Positions 16,990-26,814 of a stretch of DNA of 64,000 nt are shown one piece after another (position 1 is the first letter of the stretch; every line of letters begins with the position of its first letter). The notes under the pieces are model-generated. The model worked only from the letters and a program-made list of their open reading frames with translations, was not told the DNA's origin and did no database searches. The stretch comes from Colwellia sp. 39_35_sub15_T18 (GTDB taxonomy: Bacteria; Pseudomonadota; Gammaproteobacteria; Enterobacterales; Alteromonadaceae): assembly GCA_002162675.1 (NCBI GenBank), contig MAAE01000028.1:62001-126000 (forward strand), given 5' to 3'. A program made the translations under genes and the position numbers.

Positions 16990-17535
16990 ATGAATATCCA
17001 ACCAATCGAATCAATGATGGCCAAGGTCTCTACATTGTTAATGACGCCAGTAATTTTAGTCATTGTTTTATTATTGATTTATGCCGTATTTTCCTTAGGG
17101 CGCTTTTTATCTCAATATATCGTTCGAAAGAAAAATGCCCTGACTTATGTAAAGCAAGTTGCTCATCAGCAAAGTCAATATCTATCTGGTTATCCAATAC
17201 ATAACTATTTCGTTGCTAACCCAAAGGCGAGTGAAGATGAGCTAGAAGTATTCGCCTTGAAAAAGCTGGAAACACTACGCATTGTTACCCGCATAGCTCC
17301 TATGTTAGGGCTTATTGCCACTATGATCCCCATGGGACCTGCGCTACAGGCTATGGCCGACGGCAATATTCAAGGCATTAGCGAAAACCTGATTATCGCT
17401 TTTGCTGCCGTCATTTGGGGTTTAACCATTTCAACATTGACTTTTTGGCCTGCCTCAGTGAAAAAACGTTGGTGTGCACAAGAATTAATTAACATTCGCA
17501 AGTTTAGAGATGAGCATGCGGGAGCGTTACGCTAA
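16990..17535 (+). CDS. MotA/TolQ/ExbB-family proton-channel subunit
   Basis: 181 residues with three membrane spans: about 17-38, 98-120 (RIAPMLGLIATMIPMGP) and 130-152 (IIAFAAVIWGLTISTLTF), in the ExbB order. The second and third spans line the ion path in the family. The stop overlaps the next start (TAATG), so the DUF2149 protein is surely its partner. In haem clusters of the HmuSTUV kind, such a pair accompanies a CobN-like protein. Here it probably energises the CobN-like protein or a dedicated TonB-like coupling. Confidence 0.85.
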   Translation: MNIQPIESMMAKVSTLLMTPVILVIVLLLIYAVFSLGRFLSQYIVRKKNALTYVKQVAHQQSQYLSGYPIHNYFVANPKASEDELEVFALKKLETLRIVTRIAPMLGLIATMIPMGPALQAMADGNIQGISENLIIAFAAVIWGLTISTLTFWPASVKKRWCAQELINIRKFRDEHAGALR

Positions 17536-17867
17536 TGCGTTTTTTAGACGAAGATGAAGAGCTAAACCCCATTGTCAGTGCGGTAAATTTAGTGGATGTA
17601 TTTTTAGTGATTATCGCTGCCTTACTTATTGCTCTAGCGCAAAACCCACTTAATATTTATTCAAACGATGATGTTACTGTCATCAAAAATGCGGGTAAAC
17701 CCAACATGGAAATGATCGTTAAAAAAGGCAAAGAAATTAAACAATATAAATCAAATGGTGCCATTGGTAGTGGTGAAGGCGCTCGAGCTGGTATCGCTTA
17801 TAAAATGGCAGATGGTAGCTTTGTTTATGTGCCAGAAAATGGCGACAACGATAAAATAAGTCAATAA
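17535..17867 (+). CDS. DUF2149 protein, ExbD/MotB-like partner
   Basis: 110 residues with one membrane span (about 20-37). NPIVSAVNLVDVFLVIIAAL resembles the ExbD/TolR helix, with an acidic residue (Asp21) at the start of the span where ExbD has its proton-carrying Asp. The rest is a small periplasmic domain ending ADGSFVYVPENGD. DUF2149 genes are known beside CobN-like genes in Bacteroidetes and methanogens. It overlaps the ExbB-like gene and is 12 nt before the CobN-like gene. Confidence 0.8.
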   Translation: MRFLDEDEELNPIVSAVNLVDVFLVIIAALLIALAQNPLNIYSNDDVTVIKNAGKPNMEMIVKKGKEIKQYKSNGAIGSGEGARAGIAYKMADGSFVYVPENGDNDKISQ

Positions 17868-17879
17868 AGAGAAATAACA

Positions 17880-20800
17880 ATGAAACATAAACTGCCGCTA
17901 CTTTGCTTGCTGCTAAATAGTATTTTAACTATTTTTACTCAAGCAAATGCGCAAGCACAAATAAGTAATGAAAAAGCCAAAGTACTGATCATAATGTCTA
18001 GCCATGTCTCAAAGCCTAAGGGAGAGTTACTGGCTGAATTAGCAAAAAACCAATCCTTTGACTTAGTTAACGTTAATTCAAGAGGGAAATCGACGGAGGA
18101 AATAAAAGCGCAGTGGCAAAGTGCACAATTGATCATGCTTGACGGTATTAATCCTGCCCTTTCCAAGTTTATGTTTGCTAAATACGAAGCCTACCTTAAA
18201 GATTATGCAAACGTGCCAGTGATTTCATTAGGTGATTTAGAAAATGACAAAACTAATCAAGGCTTAACGCCAGAACAAATCACGCTATTAGGCCAATATT
18301 ATAACAATGCTGGTCGTAGCAATTACGCAAATATGATGACTTATATTAGCCAGAGAATATTAGCCAACAACAAAGCAGTAACGATTGAAAAGCCTATCAT
18401 CATGCCAACAACCGGACTTTATCATGATGAATATGCAAGCAAACTTACCAAAGATGAAAAAGCATTTTTCACTTGGTTAGCCCCAAAGAAAAATACGCTA
18501 GTCATTGCCATAGGTATTCATCGCAGTGTTGTTGATTATGAGCAACAGCAAGTGGTTAATGCTCTCATTCAAGGTTTAGAAAAAAAAGGCGCAAAAGCCT
18601 TCGCTTTTTATTTTGATGATGTCGCCAAAGATGACTACTCTTACACAGATTTATTGATGGATGAACAGGGCAATAGCCGAGTAAATTTATTGATCAATTA
18701 CCGTTCATTACACTATGTTGAAAAACGCCGGGTTGAGTTTGAAAACATAGGCGTGCCTGTTTTGCATGCCCTTAACTATACCGAAGGGGATGAAGAAGCG
18801 TTTGCACAAGATCACGCCGGTATTTCGCCATCATTAACGCCGTTTTTCTTAGTCATGCCTGAGGATACCGGCAGTACAGACCCAACCATTATTGCCGCTA
18901 AAAAAGACGGTACTAAAGTGGTGATGAAAGCACAATTAAATGCCCTAGTAGAGCGCGCCTTCAATCATGCAAGTTTAGCTATAACCCCTAACGAAAACAA
19001 AAAAGTCGCTGCCTTTATTTGGAATTATCCTCCCGGTGAAAAAAACATCGGTGCCGCTTTTTTAGACGTGCCCTCCTCCATAGAGCAAATAACAAAAGCG
19101 ATGCAAGCACAAGGCTATAATGTTGATGTTAAAAGCGCCGAGACCTTAATTGATGCCGCAGGAAAATTATTACGTCCCTTTTATCGCGGTGAAGATGTTA
19201 ATAATTTGATTGCACAGGGTTTAGCCGACTACCTACCTTTGGCAACTTATAAAAAATGGTTTGAACAACTGCCTGCCTCGGTAAAAAAACCGATTAATGC
19301 ACGGTGGGGCACGCCAGAAGAGAATACCTTGTTAACCGAGCACAATGGTGAGCTTGCTTTTGTTATTCCGCGTATGAATCTGGGTAACTTAATCGTGCTG
19401 CCCCAAGGCATGCGTGGTAAAGACGCTAAAGAACATGGCGCGCTATATCACAGTACTAAAACACCCATTAATCATGCCTATATGGCCTTTTACCTTTACG
19501 CCCGTGAAATCTTTAGCGCCAATGCTTTTATTCATTTAGGCACACACGGATCACAAGAATGGTTAACGGGTAAAGAACGGGGTTTATCCGTTTACGATGC
19601 GCCTAATTTAGCCATTGGCAACTTACCGGTATTTTATCCTTATATTATTGATAATGTTGGTGAAGCCATGCAAGCCAAACGCCGTGGTCGAGCCACTATG
19701 ATCAGCCATTTAACACCTGGTTTTGCCAAAGCGGGTTTGTATGCTGAGGTAGCAAAGCTCAATGAATTAATCAGTAATTATATGATGCTTGAGCAAGGGC
19801 AAACCAAACAAAATACTCAAACCAACATCATTGCTTTAGCAGAGCAGTTAAATATTTTAACCGACTTAAAGCTGAATAAAGAAGCGGTGACAACAAACTT
19901 CGCCATTGATGTTATTGCCATTCAAGATCACCTCAACGAACTGGCGCAGCAAAGTCAGCCCTTAGGTGTACACACTTTTGGTTTATTGCCTGAAACAACG
20001 CACCTATACACCACTATTTTACAAATGTTAGGGGATGAATTTACTGAGCGTGCCGACCAGTATGAGCAAAAACACGGTTTATCGTTACCTGAGCATTTAC
20101 AGAAAGATCACCGTGATGTACAAAACCTTAACGCTTTAGCGGGTTTTCAATTATTGAAAATATACCTTGCCGGTACTATTACTAATAAAACCTTGCCGGA
20201 CTTGCCAGAAAAATTATCTCTAGACCTAATGCAAGCTAAAACGTATTGGCATAATTTTCAACACATTGCTGAAACGCAAAACCTACTGCGCGCGCTTGAT
20301 GGCGAGTACATTAAGGTGAGTCATGGTGGTGACCCCATCAGAAACCCAGAGGTGGCCCCAACAGGGAGAAACTTAATTGGCTTTAATCCCGCCAAAGTCC
20401 CCAGCAAAGAAGCTTATCAAGCAGGTGTCACCTTAATGGAGCAAACCATAGCAGATTATGTGGCGAAACATGGCCGTTATCCTGAAAAGTTAGCTTTTTC
20501 ACTGTGGTCGCTGGAAACCATGCGTCATCAAGGGGCATTAGAGGCGCAAATACTACATGCACTGGGCTTAAAACCTAAATGGAACCAGCAAGGCAATGTT
20601 GTTGGCACTGAAGTCATCGAATATAAAACGCTTGGCCGGCCAAGGATTGATGTCACCATTACCGCCACAGGTCTTTATCGCGATGCTTTTCCTAACGTCA
20701 TGTTATGGCTAGCAAAAGCCATCGATAAAATTGCCAAAATGAAAGAAGAAAATAATTTTGTCTACCGCCATACTAATGCCCTTAAAGCAGAATTATTAGC

Positions 20801-21896
20801 CACAGGTAAATCAGTTGACGATGCCAATTACTTATCATCAATTCGTATTTTTTCCAATGAAACAGGTAACTATGGCACTGGCTTGGCTGGGGCAAGTTTA
20901 GCGTCTGACACTTGGGAAGATGATAGCAAATTGGCTAACTTATACTTAAGCCGTATGGGTTATGCCTTTGGTAGCGATGAAAAACGTTGGAGCGAAAACG
21001 TTGCTGACAGCAATTTGTATTCGAAAGTATTATCGGGCACCGATGCGGTTATTTTTTCCCGCTCCACCAACCTTTACGCCTTAATGACCAATGATGATCC
21101 TTTCCAATATTTTGGTGGTATTGGTTTAGCAGTACGCCATCTTGATGGTAAAACACCGGCAATGTATGTCTCAAATTTACGCCGTAAAGACAATGTTAAA
21201 GCCCAAACCATGGAGCATTTTTTGAACCAAGAAATGCGTAGTCGCTATTTTCATCCTCGTTGGATACAAGCTATGCAAAACGCAGGTTACGCTGGCGCAA
21301 CCGTGATACTTGATCGCATGAATAATATGTGGGGCTGGGAAGTAATGACGCCTGAAGCGGTGCGTGATGATCAATGGCAAGAGTTTTTTGATGTTTACAT
21401 TGAGGACAAGTATGATTTAAACATGCGGGAATTTTTTGAACAAAATAATGCCCACGCTTTAGCGCAAATTATTGAACGTATGCTTGAGGCCGAGCGTAAA
21501 GGTTATTGGCAAACCGATGATGAAACCATCAAAAAAATGGTACAAACTTACGCGGAACTTGCCAAAAAATTTGATGTGGTTACGGATAACCATAAATTTA
21601 ATGAAAACCTGACCAAACAAGCAATAGGCTTTGGCTTATCGGCACTGTTATCCGACATGCAAAAACCTAGCGGGGAAACACCAGTCATACCTGAACAAGC
21701 AAAAACGAAGCAAGCTAAAACTGAACAAGTCAGCGGTCAAAAATTAACGCAACAAGATAATCAAGCGCAAGAAGTTGAGCAAGATGACACTTGGCTTTAT
21801 CTACTGGTACTCATTTTTATCGCCGGTTTTGCCAGTAATTTTATTAAACAAAAAGCTAACACAACTAACGTTATTGCCTTGAAAAAAGCCGCTTAA
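17880..21896 (+). CDS. Exported, membrane-anchored CobN/HmuS-like chelatase
   Basis: 1338 residues of the CobN/BchH large-subunit family. The motif HLGTHGSQEW lies at about 552-561, and the typical C-terminal CobN stretch (WGWEVMTPEAV, then YIEDKYDLNMREFFEQNN) is intact. Unlike cytoplasmic cobaltochelatase it has a Sec signal peptide (ends NAQA, about residue 26) and a C-terminal span (WLYLLVLIFIAGFASNFI), so the enzyme faces the periplasm. No CobS/CobT ATPase or cobalamin gene is nearby. The neighbours (TonB receptor, ExbB-like pair, iron ABC transporter, Fur box) match HmuS, which removes iron from haem. Dechelation is inferred, and metal insertion is the alternative. Confidence 0.85.
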   Translation: MKHKLPLLCLLLNSILTIFTQANAQAQISNEKAKVLIIMSSHVSKPKGELLAELAKNQSFDLVNVNSRGKSTEEIKAQWQSAQLIMLDGINPALSKFMFAKYEAYLKDYANVPVISLGDLENDKTNQGLTPEQITLLGQYYNNAGRSNYANMMTYISQRILANNKAVTIEKPIIMPTTGLYHDEYASKLTKDEKAFFTWLAPKKNTLVIAIGIHRSVVDYEQQQVVNALIQGLEKKGAKAFAFYFDDVAKDDYSYTDLLMDEQGNSRVNLLINYRSLHYVEKRRVEFENIGVPVLHALNYTEGDEEAFAQDHAGISPSLTPFFLVMPEDTGSTDPTIIAAKKDGTKVVMKAQLNALVERAFNHASLAITPNENKKVAAFIWNYPPGEKNIGAAFLDVPSSIEQITKAMQAQGYNVDVKSAETLIDAAGKLLRPFYRGEDVNNLIAQGLADYLPLATYKKWFEQLPASVKKPINARWGTPEENTLLTEHNGELAFVIPRMNLGNLIVLPQGMRGKDAKEHGALYHSTKTPINHAYMAFYLYAREIFSANAFIHLGTHGSQEWLTGKERGLSVYDAPNLAIGNLPVFYPYIIDNVGEAMQAKRRGRATMISHLTPGFAKAGLYAEVAKLNELISNYMMLEQGQTKQNTQTNIIALAEQLNILTDLKLNKEAVTTNFAIDVIAIQDHLNELAQQSQPLGVHTFGLLPETTHLYTTILQMLGDEFTERADQYEQKHGLSLPEHLQKDHRDVQNLNALAGFQLLKIYLAGTITNKTLPDLPEKLSLDLMQAKTYWHNFQHIAETQNLLRALDGEYIKVSHGGDPIRNPEVAPTGRNLIGFNPAKVPSKEAYQAGVTLMEQTIADYVAKHGRYPEKLAFSLWSLETMRHQGALEAQILHALGLKPKWNQQGNVVGTEVIEYKTLGRPRIDVTITATGLYRDAFPNVMLWLAKAIDKIAKMKEENNFVYRHTNALKAELLATGKSVDDANYLSSIRIFSNETGNYGTGLAGASLASDTWEDDSKLANLYLSRMGYAFGSDEKRWSENVADSNLYSKVLSGTDAVIFSRSTNLYALMTNDDPFQYFGGIGLAVRHLDGKTPAMYVSNLRRKDNVKAQTMEHFLNQEMRSRYFHPRWIQAMQNAGYAGATVILDRMNNMWGWEVMTPEAVRDDQWQEFFDVYIEDKYDLNMREFFEQNNAHALAQIIERMLEAERKGYWQTDDETIKKMVQTYAELAKKFDVVTDNHKFNENLTKQAIGFGLSALLSDMQKPSGETPVIPEQAKTKQAKTEQVSGQKLTQQDNQAQEVEQDDTWLYLLVLIFIAGFASNFIKQKANTTNVIALKKAA

Positions 21897-21917
21897 CGAA
21901 CATAAAAGAGAATAGTC

Positions 21918-23096
21918 ATGTTAAAACAAACATATTTATTGGGCTTAAAAATATTTACCACAGAGAAAGCCGAGGTGCTACGCACTGAACCGAAAATAAT
22001 AAAGCCTCTGTGTCGGATCGAAGAGCCCTCTGTACTGCAGCGCAGCTCGGTGGTGAACAATGACGAAAAAACTAAAGAAACGCCCTTGTATTTTTCATTA
22101 TTATTATTAACAATTATAAGCTTCAGTGCGCTATGGTCATTTAATAGCTTCGCCAGCGATGAGGTTAATGTTTATTCATACCGCCAACCCTTTTTAGTCA
22201 AACCTTTGTTTGAGCAATTTACTCAACAAACAGCCATTAAAGTCAATGTTATCTTTGCCAAAAAAGGCATGGCTGAACGATTAGCGCGGGAAGGAAAATA
22301 TAGCCCTGCCGATGTGCTACTTACCACCGATATTAGCCGCCTAATTGAGCTGCAAGATAAAAAGCTTTTGCAAGCATTTGAGTCAGCTATCATCAAAAAG
22401 GCCGTACCCAGCCAATATAGAGCTCAAAACGAGCAATGGTTTGCACTAACCACCCGCGTTCGTAATATATATTCAGCGAAACGGTTAGGTGATATTGAAT
22501 TAGATTACCTTGATTTAGCCGATGAAAAATACCGTGGACGTATTTGTACCCGTAGTGGCAAGCATCCTTATAATGTGGCTTTAGTTGCGGCTATAATCAG
22601 TGAATACGGTGAAAGTAAAACCCTTGCTTGGTTAAAAAAATTCAAGGCTAATTTAGCCCGTAAACCACAAGGTAATGATCGCTCGCAAGTACAGGCTATA
22701 CACCAAAACTTATGCGATATCTCTTTAGGTAATAGCTATTATTTTGGTAAAATGCTTAAAGACGACAAGCAAAAAGTGTGGGCTGAGGGCGTGAATATTA
22801 ATTTTCCTAATCAAGCTAACCGTGGCGCTCATGTTAATATATCAGGTATGGCTTTAGCTAAATATGCGCCAAACAAAGCCAATGCTCAAAAATTAATGGA
22901 GTTTTTAGTGTCAAAACCTGCGCAGCAGCTCTATGCTGAAATCAACATGGAATATCCTGTGCGCACCGACGTAAAACCATCAGCACTGGTGGCTTCATGG
23001 GGTAATTTTAAGGCGGACACTTTACCGTTAGAAACTATTGCTAAACATAGAAAAACAGCATTAAAATTACTCGATAAAGCCCAGTTTGACTTATAA
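21918..23096 (+). CDS. fbpA: FbpA-type ferric-iron-binding periplasmic protein with repeat-derived N-terminus
   Basis: Substrate-binding protein of a class 1 iron ABC transporter. The mature part begins near DEVNVYSYRQPF, and the adjacent-tyrosine motif NSYYFGK supplies the usual iron ligands. The signal segment (YFSLLLLTIISFSALWSF) lies unusually far in, at residues 58-75. Residues about 6-49 are encoded by one copy of the dispersed 120-bp element. Either ATG 21918 is used, giving a long odd leader, or translation starts at GTG 22050/22053 or TTG 22086. Core length and fold are normal. It is 21 nt after the CobN-like gene. Confidence 0.88.
   Translation: MLKQTYLLGLKIFTTEKAEVLRTEPKIIKPLCRIEEPSVLQRSSVVNNDEKTKETPLYFSLLLLTIISFSALWSFNSFASDEVNVYSYRQPFLVKPLFEQFTQQTAIKVNVIFAKKGMAERLAREGKYSPADVLLTTDISRLIELQDKKLLQAFESAIIKKAVPSQYRAQNEQWFALTTRVRNIYSAKRLGDIELDYLDLADEKYRGRICTRSGKHPYNVALVAAIISEYGESKTLAWLKKFKANLARKPQGNDRSQVQAIHQNLCDISLGNSYYFGKMLKDDKQKVWAEGVNINFPNQANRGAHVNISGMALAKYAPNKANAQKLMEFLVSKPAQQLYAEINMEYPVRTDVKPSALVASWGNFKADTLPLETIAKHRKTALKLLDKAQFDL
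21934..22064 (+). repeat. 120-bp element family, copy B, inside the fbpA reading frame
   Basis: Carries ATATTTACCACAGAG, AGCCTCTGTGT, TCGAAGAGCCCTCTG and GCTCGGTGGTGAACAATGAC, the same landmarks as intergenic copies C, D, F and G. The reading frame stays open through it. Confidence 0.85.
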
Positions 23097-23132
23097 AACC
23101 TTTAATTTATACAACCGTTAATTTGTGACATT

Positions 23133-24827
23133 TTGATAGCAAAAAAAAACAACACTCGCTGGCGACTACTTAGCTGGAGCATAGCATTATTACTGTCAAT
23201 TCCAGTAGTAGTAATGCTTATTTCTGCCCTAACTTCTACCAGTGATTTATTTCTGCACCTTTGGCAGTCGGTATTACCCCATTATCTGCTAAATACTGTT
23301 TTGCTAGCCGTTTATGTAGTGTCATTAACCTTAGTTTTTGGTGTTATTAGCGCCGGCCTTATTGTGCATACCAATATCATGGGTAAAAAAATATTACGCT
23401 GGTTATTAATATTACCTTTGGCCATGCCTGCTTACATTGTTGCTTACCTTTATACCGACCTGTTCGATTATGCTGGCCCCGTGCAAAGAGCATTACGTAG
23501 CATGTTTAACTGGCAATCACCTCAAGACTATTGGTTTTTTGATATTAGAAGCTTATTTGGTGCGGCCTGTGTTATTTCACTGGTTTTATTCCCTTATGTC
23601 TATTTATTAACTCGCACGGCTTTTGAGCAGCAAAACCAAAACTTGCTGCGTGCCGGGCGTTTACTGGGTTTATCACCAAAACAAAACTTTATTAAGCTTA
23701 TATTACCGCTTGCGCGCCCTGCGCTTGGCATTTCGGCTAGTTTGGTATTAATGGAAACTTTAGCTGATTTTGCCACGGTACAATACTTTGCCGTAAACAC
23801 CTTAACCACAGCAATTTATGACACTTGGTTAGGCTATGGCGATTTACCCAGCGCCAACGCACTAGCAAGCGTATTGATGCTATTTATCTTTGCGGTGGTG
23901 TTTGTTGAACAAAAAGCAAGAGCGGCGCAAAGCCAACAGAAAAGCATGATCAATAACCAGCAGCAAGTGATAATATTATCGGCTGGCCAGCAATTTTCAG
24001 CCAGCTGCTGCTGCTGGTTTTTAGCTATCGCTGGGTTTTTACTGCCCTTTAGTTTATTGCTTGTTATGGTATTTGAATACAGCACTAGTGCACAATTTTT
24101 CAGTTTGCTCGATAGCGCCTTAAATAGCCTTGAACTGGCACTCTATGTTGCCACCATTGCCGTGCTTATCGCGTTGGTGCTCGTCTTGTTCCAACGATTA
24201 TCCCGCGATATAAGTAAAAATCTCCCTATACAAATATCTTCTTTTGGTTACGCTATACCGGGCACTGTACTTGCCATGGCGATGCTAGCCACATTTGGTC
24301 CCGTTGATCATAGTATTAACGATATCGCTATTTACTTACAGCTACCTGAACCGGGACTGATTTTATCTGGCACAATATTCGCTCTTGCTATTGCTTTAGT
24401 GACTCGTTTTGCTGCCATAGCCAATGGTGCCGTCAGTAGTGGTATGAAACAAATACCCGCCAATCTTGATTTAGCGCCAGCCAGTTTAGGGGTTAATTTA
24501 AAAACTAGCTTAGCAAAGGTACATCTACCTTTGCTAAAGTCGTCAATACTTGGGGCGTGGTTATTGGTTTTTGTTGAAACCATGAAAGAGTTACCCGCCG
24601 TATTACTATTACGACCGTTTAACTTTGAAACCTTAAGCACACAAGTGTACCAACTCATCTCAGATGAAATGCTTGAGCAAGGTGCTCTAGGCGCTATTCT
24701 TATCGTGCTGTTTGGTTTATTTCCCATTATATGGCTAAATTCAAGCAATGCGAAAACCGACAAAACAACGCACACATCCAGCATAGCTAACGCCTTTTCA
24801 TCCAAAAAACGACCACAAAGGAATTAA
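23133..24827 (+). CDS. fbpB: FbpB-type iron ABC transporter permease (two fused halves)
   Basis: 564 residues and about 12 spans, two ModB-like permease halves in one chain as usual for FbpB. EAA-loop regions that dock the ATPase appear in each half: GRLLGLSPKQNFIKLILPLA and APASLGVNLKTSLAKVHLPL. The start is TTG 23133. ATA and ATT are the only other in-frame starts before the upstream stop, and the Shine-Dalgarno is weak, so translation may depend on the upstream gene. It is 36 nt after fbpA and 4 nt before fbpC. Confidence 0.9.
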   Translation: MIAKKNNTRWRLLSWSIALLLSIPVVVMLISALTSTSDLFLHLWQSVLPHYLLNTVLLAVYVVSLTLVFGVISAGLIVHTNIMGKKILRWLLILPLAMPAYIVAYLYTDLFDYAGPVQRALRSMFNWQSPQDYWFFDIRSLFGAACVISLVLFPYVYLLTRTAFEQQNQNLLRAGRLLGLSPKQNFIKLILPLARPALGISASLVLMETLADFATVQYFAVNTLTTAIYDTWLGYGDLPSANALASVLMLFIFAVVFVEQKARAAQSQQKSMINNQQQVIILSAGQQFSASCCCWFLAIAGFLLPFSLLLVMVFEYSTSAQFFSLLDSALNSLELALYVATIAVLIALVLVLFQRLSRDISKNLPIQISSFGYAIPGTVLAMAMLATFGPVDHSINDIAIYLQLPEPGLILSGTIFALAIALVTRFAAIANGAVSSGMKQIPANLDLAPASLGVNLKTSLAKVHLPLLKSSILGAWLLVFVETMKELPAVLLLRPFNFETLSTQVYQLISDEMLEQGALGAILIVLFGLFPIIWLNSSNAKTDKTTHTSSIANAFSSKKRPQRN

Positions 24828-24831
24828 CATC

Positions 24832-25962
24832 TTGCCGCTCATTAGCCTCAATAATTTATCGGTAACCTTACAGAAAAATACTATTTTATCTGCCATTAAT
24901 TTGACCTTAGCTGCTGGCGATATTTTAGGTTTAGTAGGGCCAAGCGGTTGCGGTAAAACCACCTTACTAAATACCATTGCAGGTTTCATTGCACAAAATC
25001 AAGGCAGCATTCAGCTGAATCACTTTGGCGAAAAACGCACCATTAACGCTGAGCACGGTATACCACCAGAGCAGCGTAATATTGGCATGATATTCCAAGA
25101 CTACGCTTTATTTCCTCATCTCACCGTAGCAAAAAATATATGTTTTGGTATTGCTAAGCAAACTAACTCGGCACAAAAAGCGCAACTTAACACCTTACTA
25201 AAATTACTGAAACTTGATGATTTGGCTGACAGATATCCACATCAGCTCTCTGGTGGTCAACAACAACGCGTTGCTATTGCCAGAGCATTAGCACCTAAGC
25301 CTGCACTATTATTACTAGACGAGCCCTTTTCTAATATTGATGCCCGCTTACGCAATGATTTAATGATAGAGCTACGTTCGTTATTAAAAACACTTAAGAT
25401 AACCGCTATCTTTGTCACCCATAACAAAAATGAAGTATTCAGTTTTGGCGATAAAATTGCCGTTATGGCCGAAGGAAAGATACTGCAAACAGGCGTACCC
25501 GCAGAGGTTTGCCAGCAACCAAACTGTTGGCAAGTAGCTGATTTTTTACAATTAGGCGCTTGGTTACCTATTACGGCCTTATCCGAAGAAGCCTTATCAG
25601 AAGAAGGCTTAGTTATTAGTGACTTCTCTGAGCATAGGCAGACAACGGTTAGCAGCTACCACAGTGCGCTTGGGCCGATAAAAAACACTTTAACTTCACC
25701 CAAAGTGCTCTCGGGAAATAAACTCGTTTTACTCGTTAAGCCACAGCATATATCACTGCGCAGTCAGGGTGAGAAAAACGCTCGAGTTGAGCACGTCGCT
25801 ATCACTGAGCAAGGTTATCATTACCAACTGAGTAGCCTAGAGACTAAAAACGAATTAGCTTTCAGCACATTGAGCTTTTACAGCGATGAATTATTAAGCT
25901 TAGGAGAAAATATATCTATCACGGTTGAGCCAACGCCTTTGCTTATATTTAATCAAGAATAG
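24832..25962 (+). CDS. fbpC: FbpC-type iron ABC transporter ATPase
   Basis: Energises iron import. Walker A GPSGCGKTT, signature LSGGQQQRVAIARAL, Walker B LLLLDEPFSN and switch His in FVTHNK are all intact. A C-terminal TOBE-like region (about 280-376) follows. The start is TTG 24832 with AAAGGA about 10 nt upstream. It is the last gene of the hmu/fbp series, and no terminator is obvious before the convergent GST gene. Confidence 0.92.
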   Translation: MPLISLNNLSVTLQKNTILSAINLTLAAGDILGLVGPSGCGKTTLLNTIAGFIAQNQGSIQLNHFGEKRTINAEHGIPPEQRNIGMIFQDYALFPHLTVAKNICFGIAKQTNSAQKAQLNTLLKLLKLDDLADRYPHQLSGGQQQRVAIARALAPKPALLLLDEPFSNIDARLRNDLMIELRSLLKTLKITAIFVTHNKNEVFSFGDKIAVMAEGKILQTGVPAEVCQQPNCWQVADFLQLGAWLPITALSEEALSEEGLVISDFSEHRQTTVSSYHSALGPIKNTLTSPKVLSGNKLVLLVKPQHISLRSQGEKNARVEHVAITEQGYHYQLSSLETKNELAFSTLSFYSDELLSLGENISITVEPTPLLIFNQE

Positions 25963-25988
25963 CCGCTGTTTAGCACATATTCCTAAAG

Positions 25989-26687
25989 CTATGTTCTAAT
26001 AAAGGGGTCAAATTCTTTCCCTAGCGCTTGTGCTCGTTGAAAGGCAGGCCGTTGTTTTAATCGCGCTAAATAGTCAGCCACTGGCGGACTAAAGTGCTGT
26101 TCTAGTTTTAGCAAGGTAGCTAAGTGTAAAGAGAAGCCAATGGCAATATCAGCCATAGTAAAACGGTCTGCACATAAATAATCATGAGTGCTTAAATGTT
26201 CATTCAGGCGTGTTAAACGCGCAGCAAACCATTTTTCATAGTCATCCGCCGTTTGTCCTTGTTGACAGTCTGGTGCCGAGAATTCACGATAACGTAACAC
26301 TAACGTTTGCGGAAAGGTCAGGGTGGCATCACTGTGATAGAGCCAGTTCAGATAATTACCATAATCAGCTTCAGTGACAGAGAGCGCTAGAGCTGGCACT
26401 GCATTGTCATCTTGATGCTTTTCTCCAAGGTACTTTTCACCAAGATAGTGGCAAATAGCCACCGATTCAGTCATCTGAATATCACCATCAACGAAATAAG
26501 GCACGGTACCAAGACTGTTTAATTCTTTATAACTGTCCACCGTATAGCGCGGTGGAAAAGGCATGGTTTCTAATGTGTAGTTTATGCCTAACTCTTCCAT
26601 TGCCCACAGCACTCGCAAAGAGCGGCTATTGTAGCAATGCCATAATTTGGGTTGCTGTTGGCTATTTTCTTGCGTTTTTATCGACAT
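25989..26687 (-). CDS. Glutathione S-transferase family protein
   Basis: 232 residues. The N-terminal thioredoxin-like domain (LWHCYNSRSLRVLWAMEEL) has the conserved SLGTVPYFVDGD cis-Pro turn and MTESVAICHYL for glutathione binding. The C-terminal helical domain contains FTMADIAIGFSLHL. The catalytic residue of the Ser/Tyr type is probably one of the NSRSLR serines. It could conjugate or reduce small electrophiles, but the substrate is unknown. It is transcribed towards the fbp genes and seems monocistronic. Confidence 0.88.
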   Translation of the reverse strand: MSIKTQENSQQQPKLWHCYNSRSLRVLWAMEELGINYTLETMPFPPRYTVDSYKELNSLGTVPYFVDGDIQMTESVAICHYLGEKYLGEKHQDDNAVPALALSVTEADYGNYLNWLYHSDATLTFPQTLVLRYREFSAPDCQQGQTADDYEKWFAARLTRLNEHLSTHDYLCADRFTMADIAIGFSLHLATLLKLEQHFSPPVADYLARLKQRPAFQRAQALGKEFDPFIRT

Positions 26688-26814
26688 TCGTTACTTCGCT
26701 ATAAATATTTAAGCCAAATTGATTCGGGATGCATCCCCTTAAAGCCGCGATACCATACACAAAAAGCAGAGAGTACTTGAAAAGTTAACCGGTCGCCAAA
26801 AATGGAGAATTAAA

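Noticed and set aside
17880..21896. Cobalamin cobaltochelatase CobN
   Set aside because: It has a signal peptide and membrane anchor, lies in an iron-uptake context with a Fur box, and no cobalamin gene is nearby.
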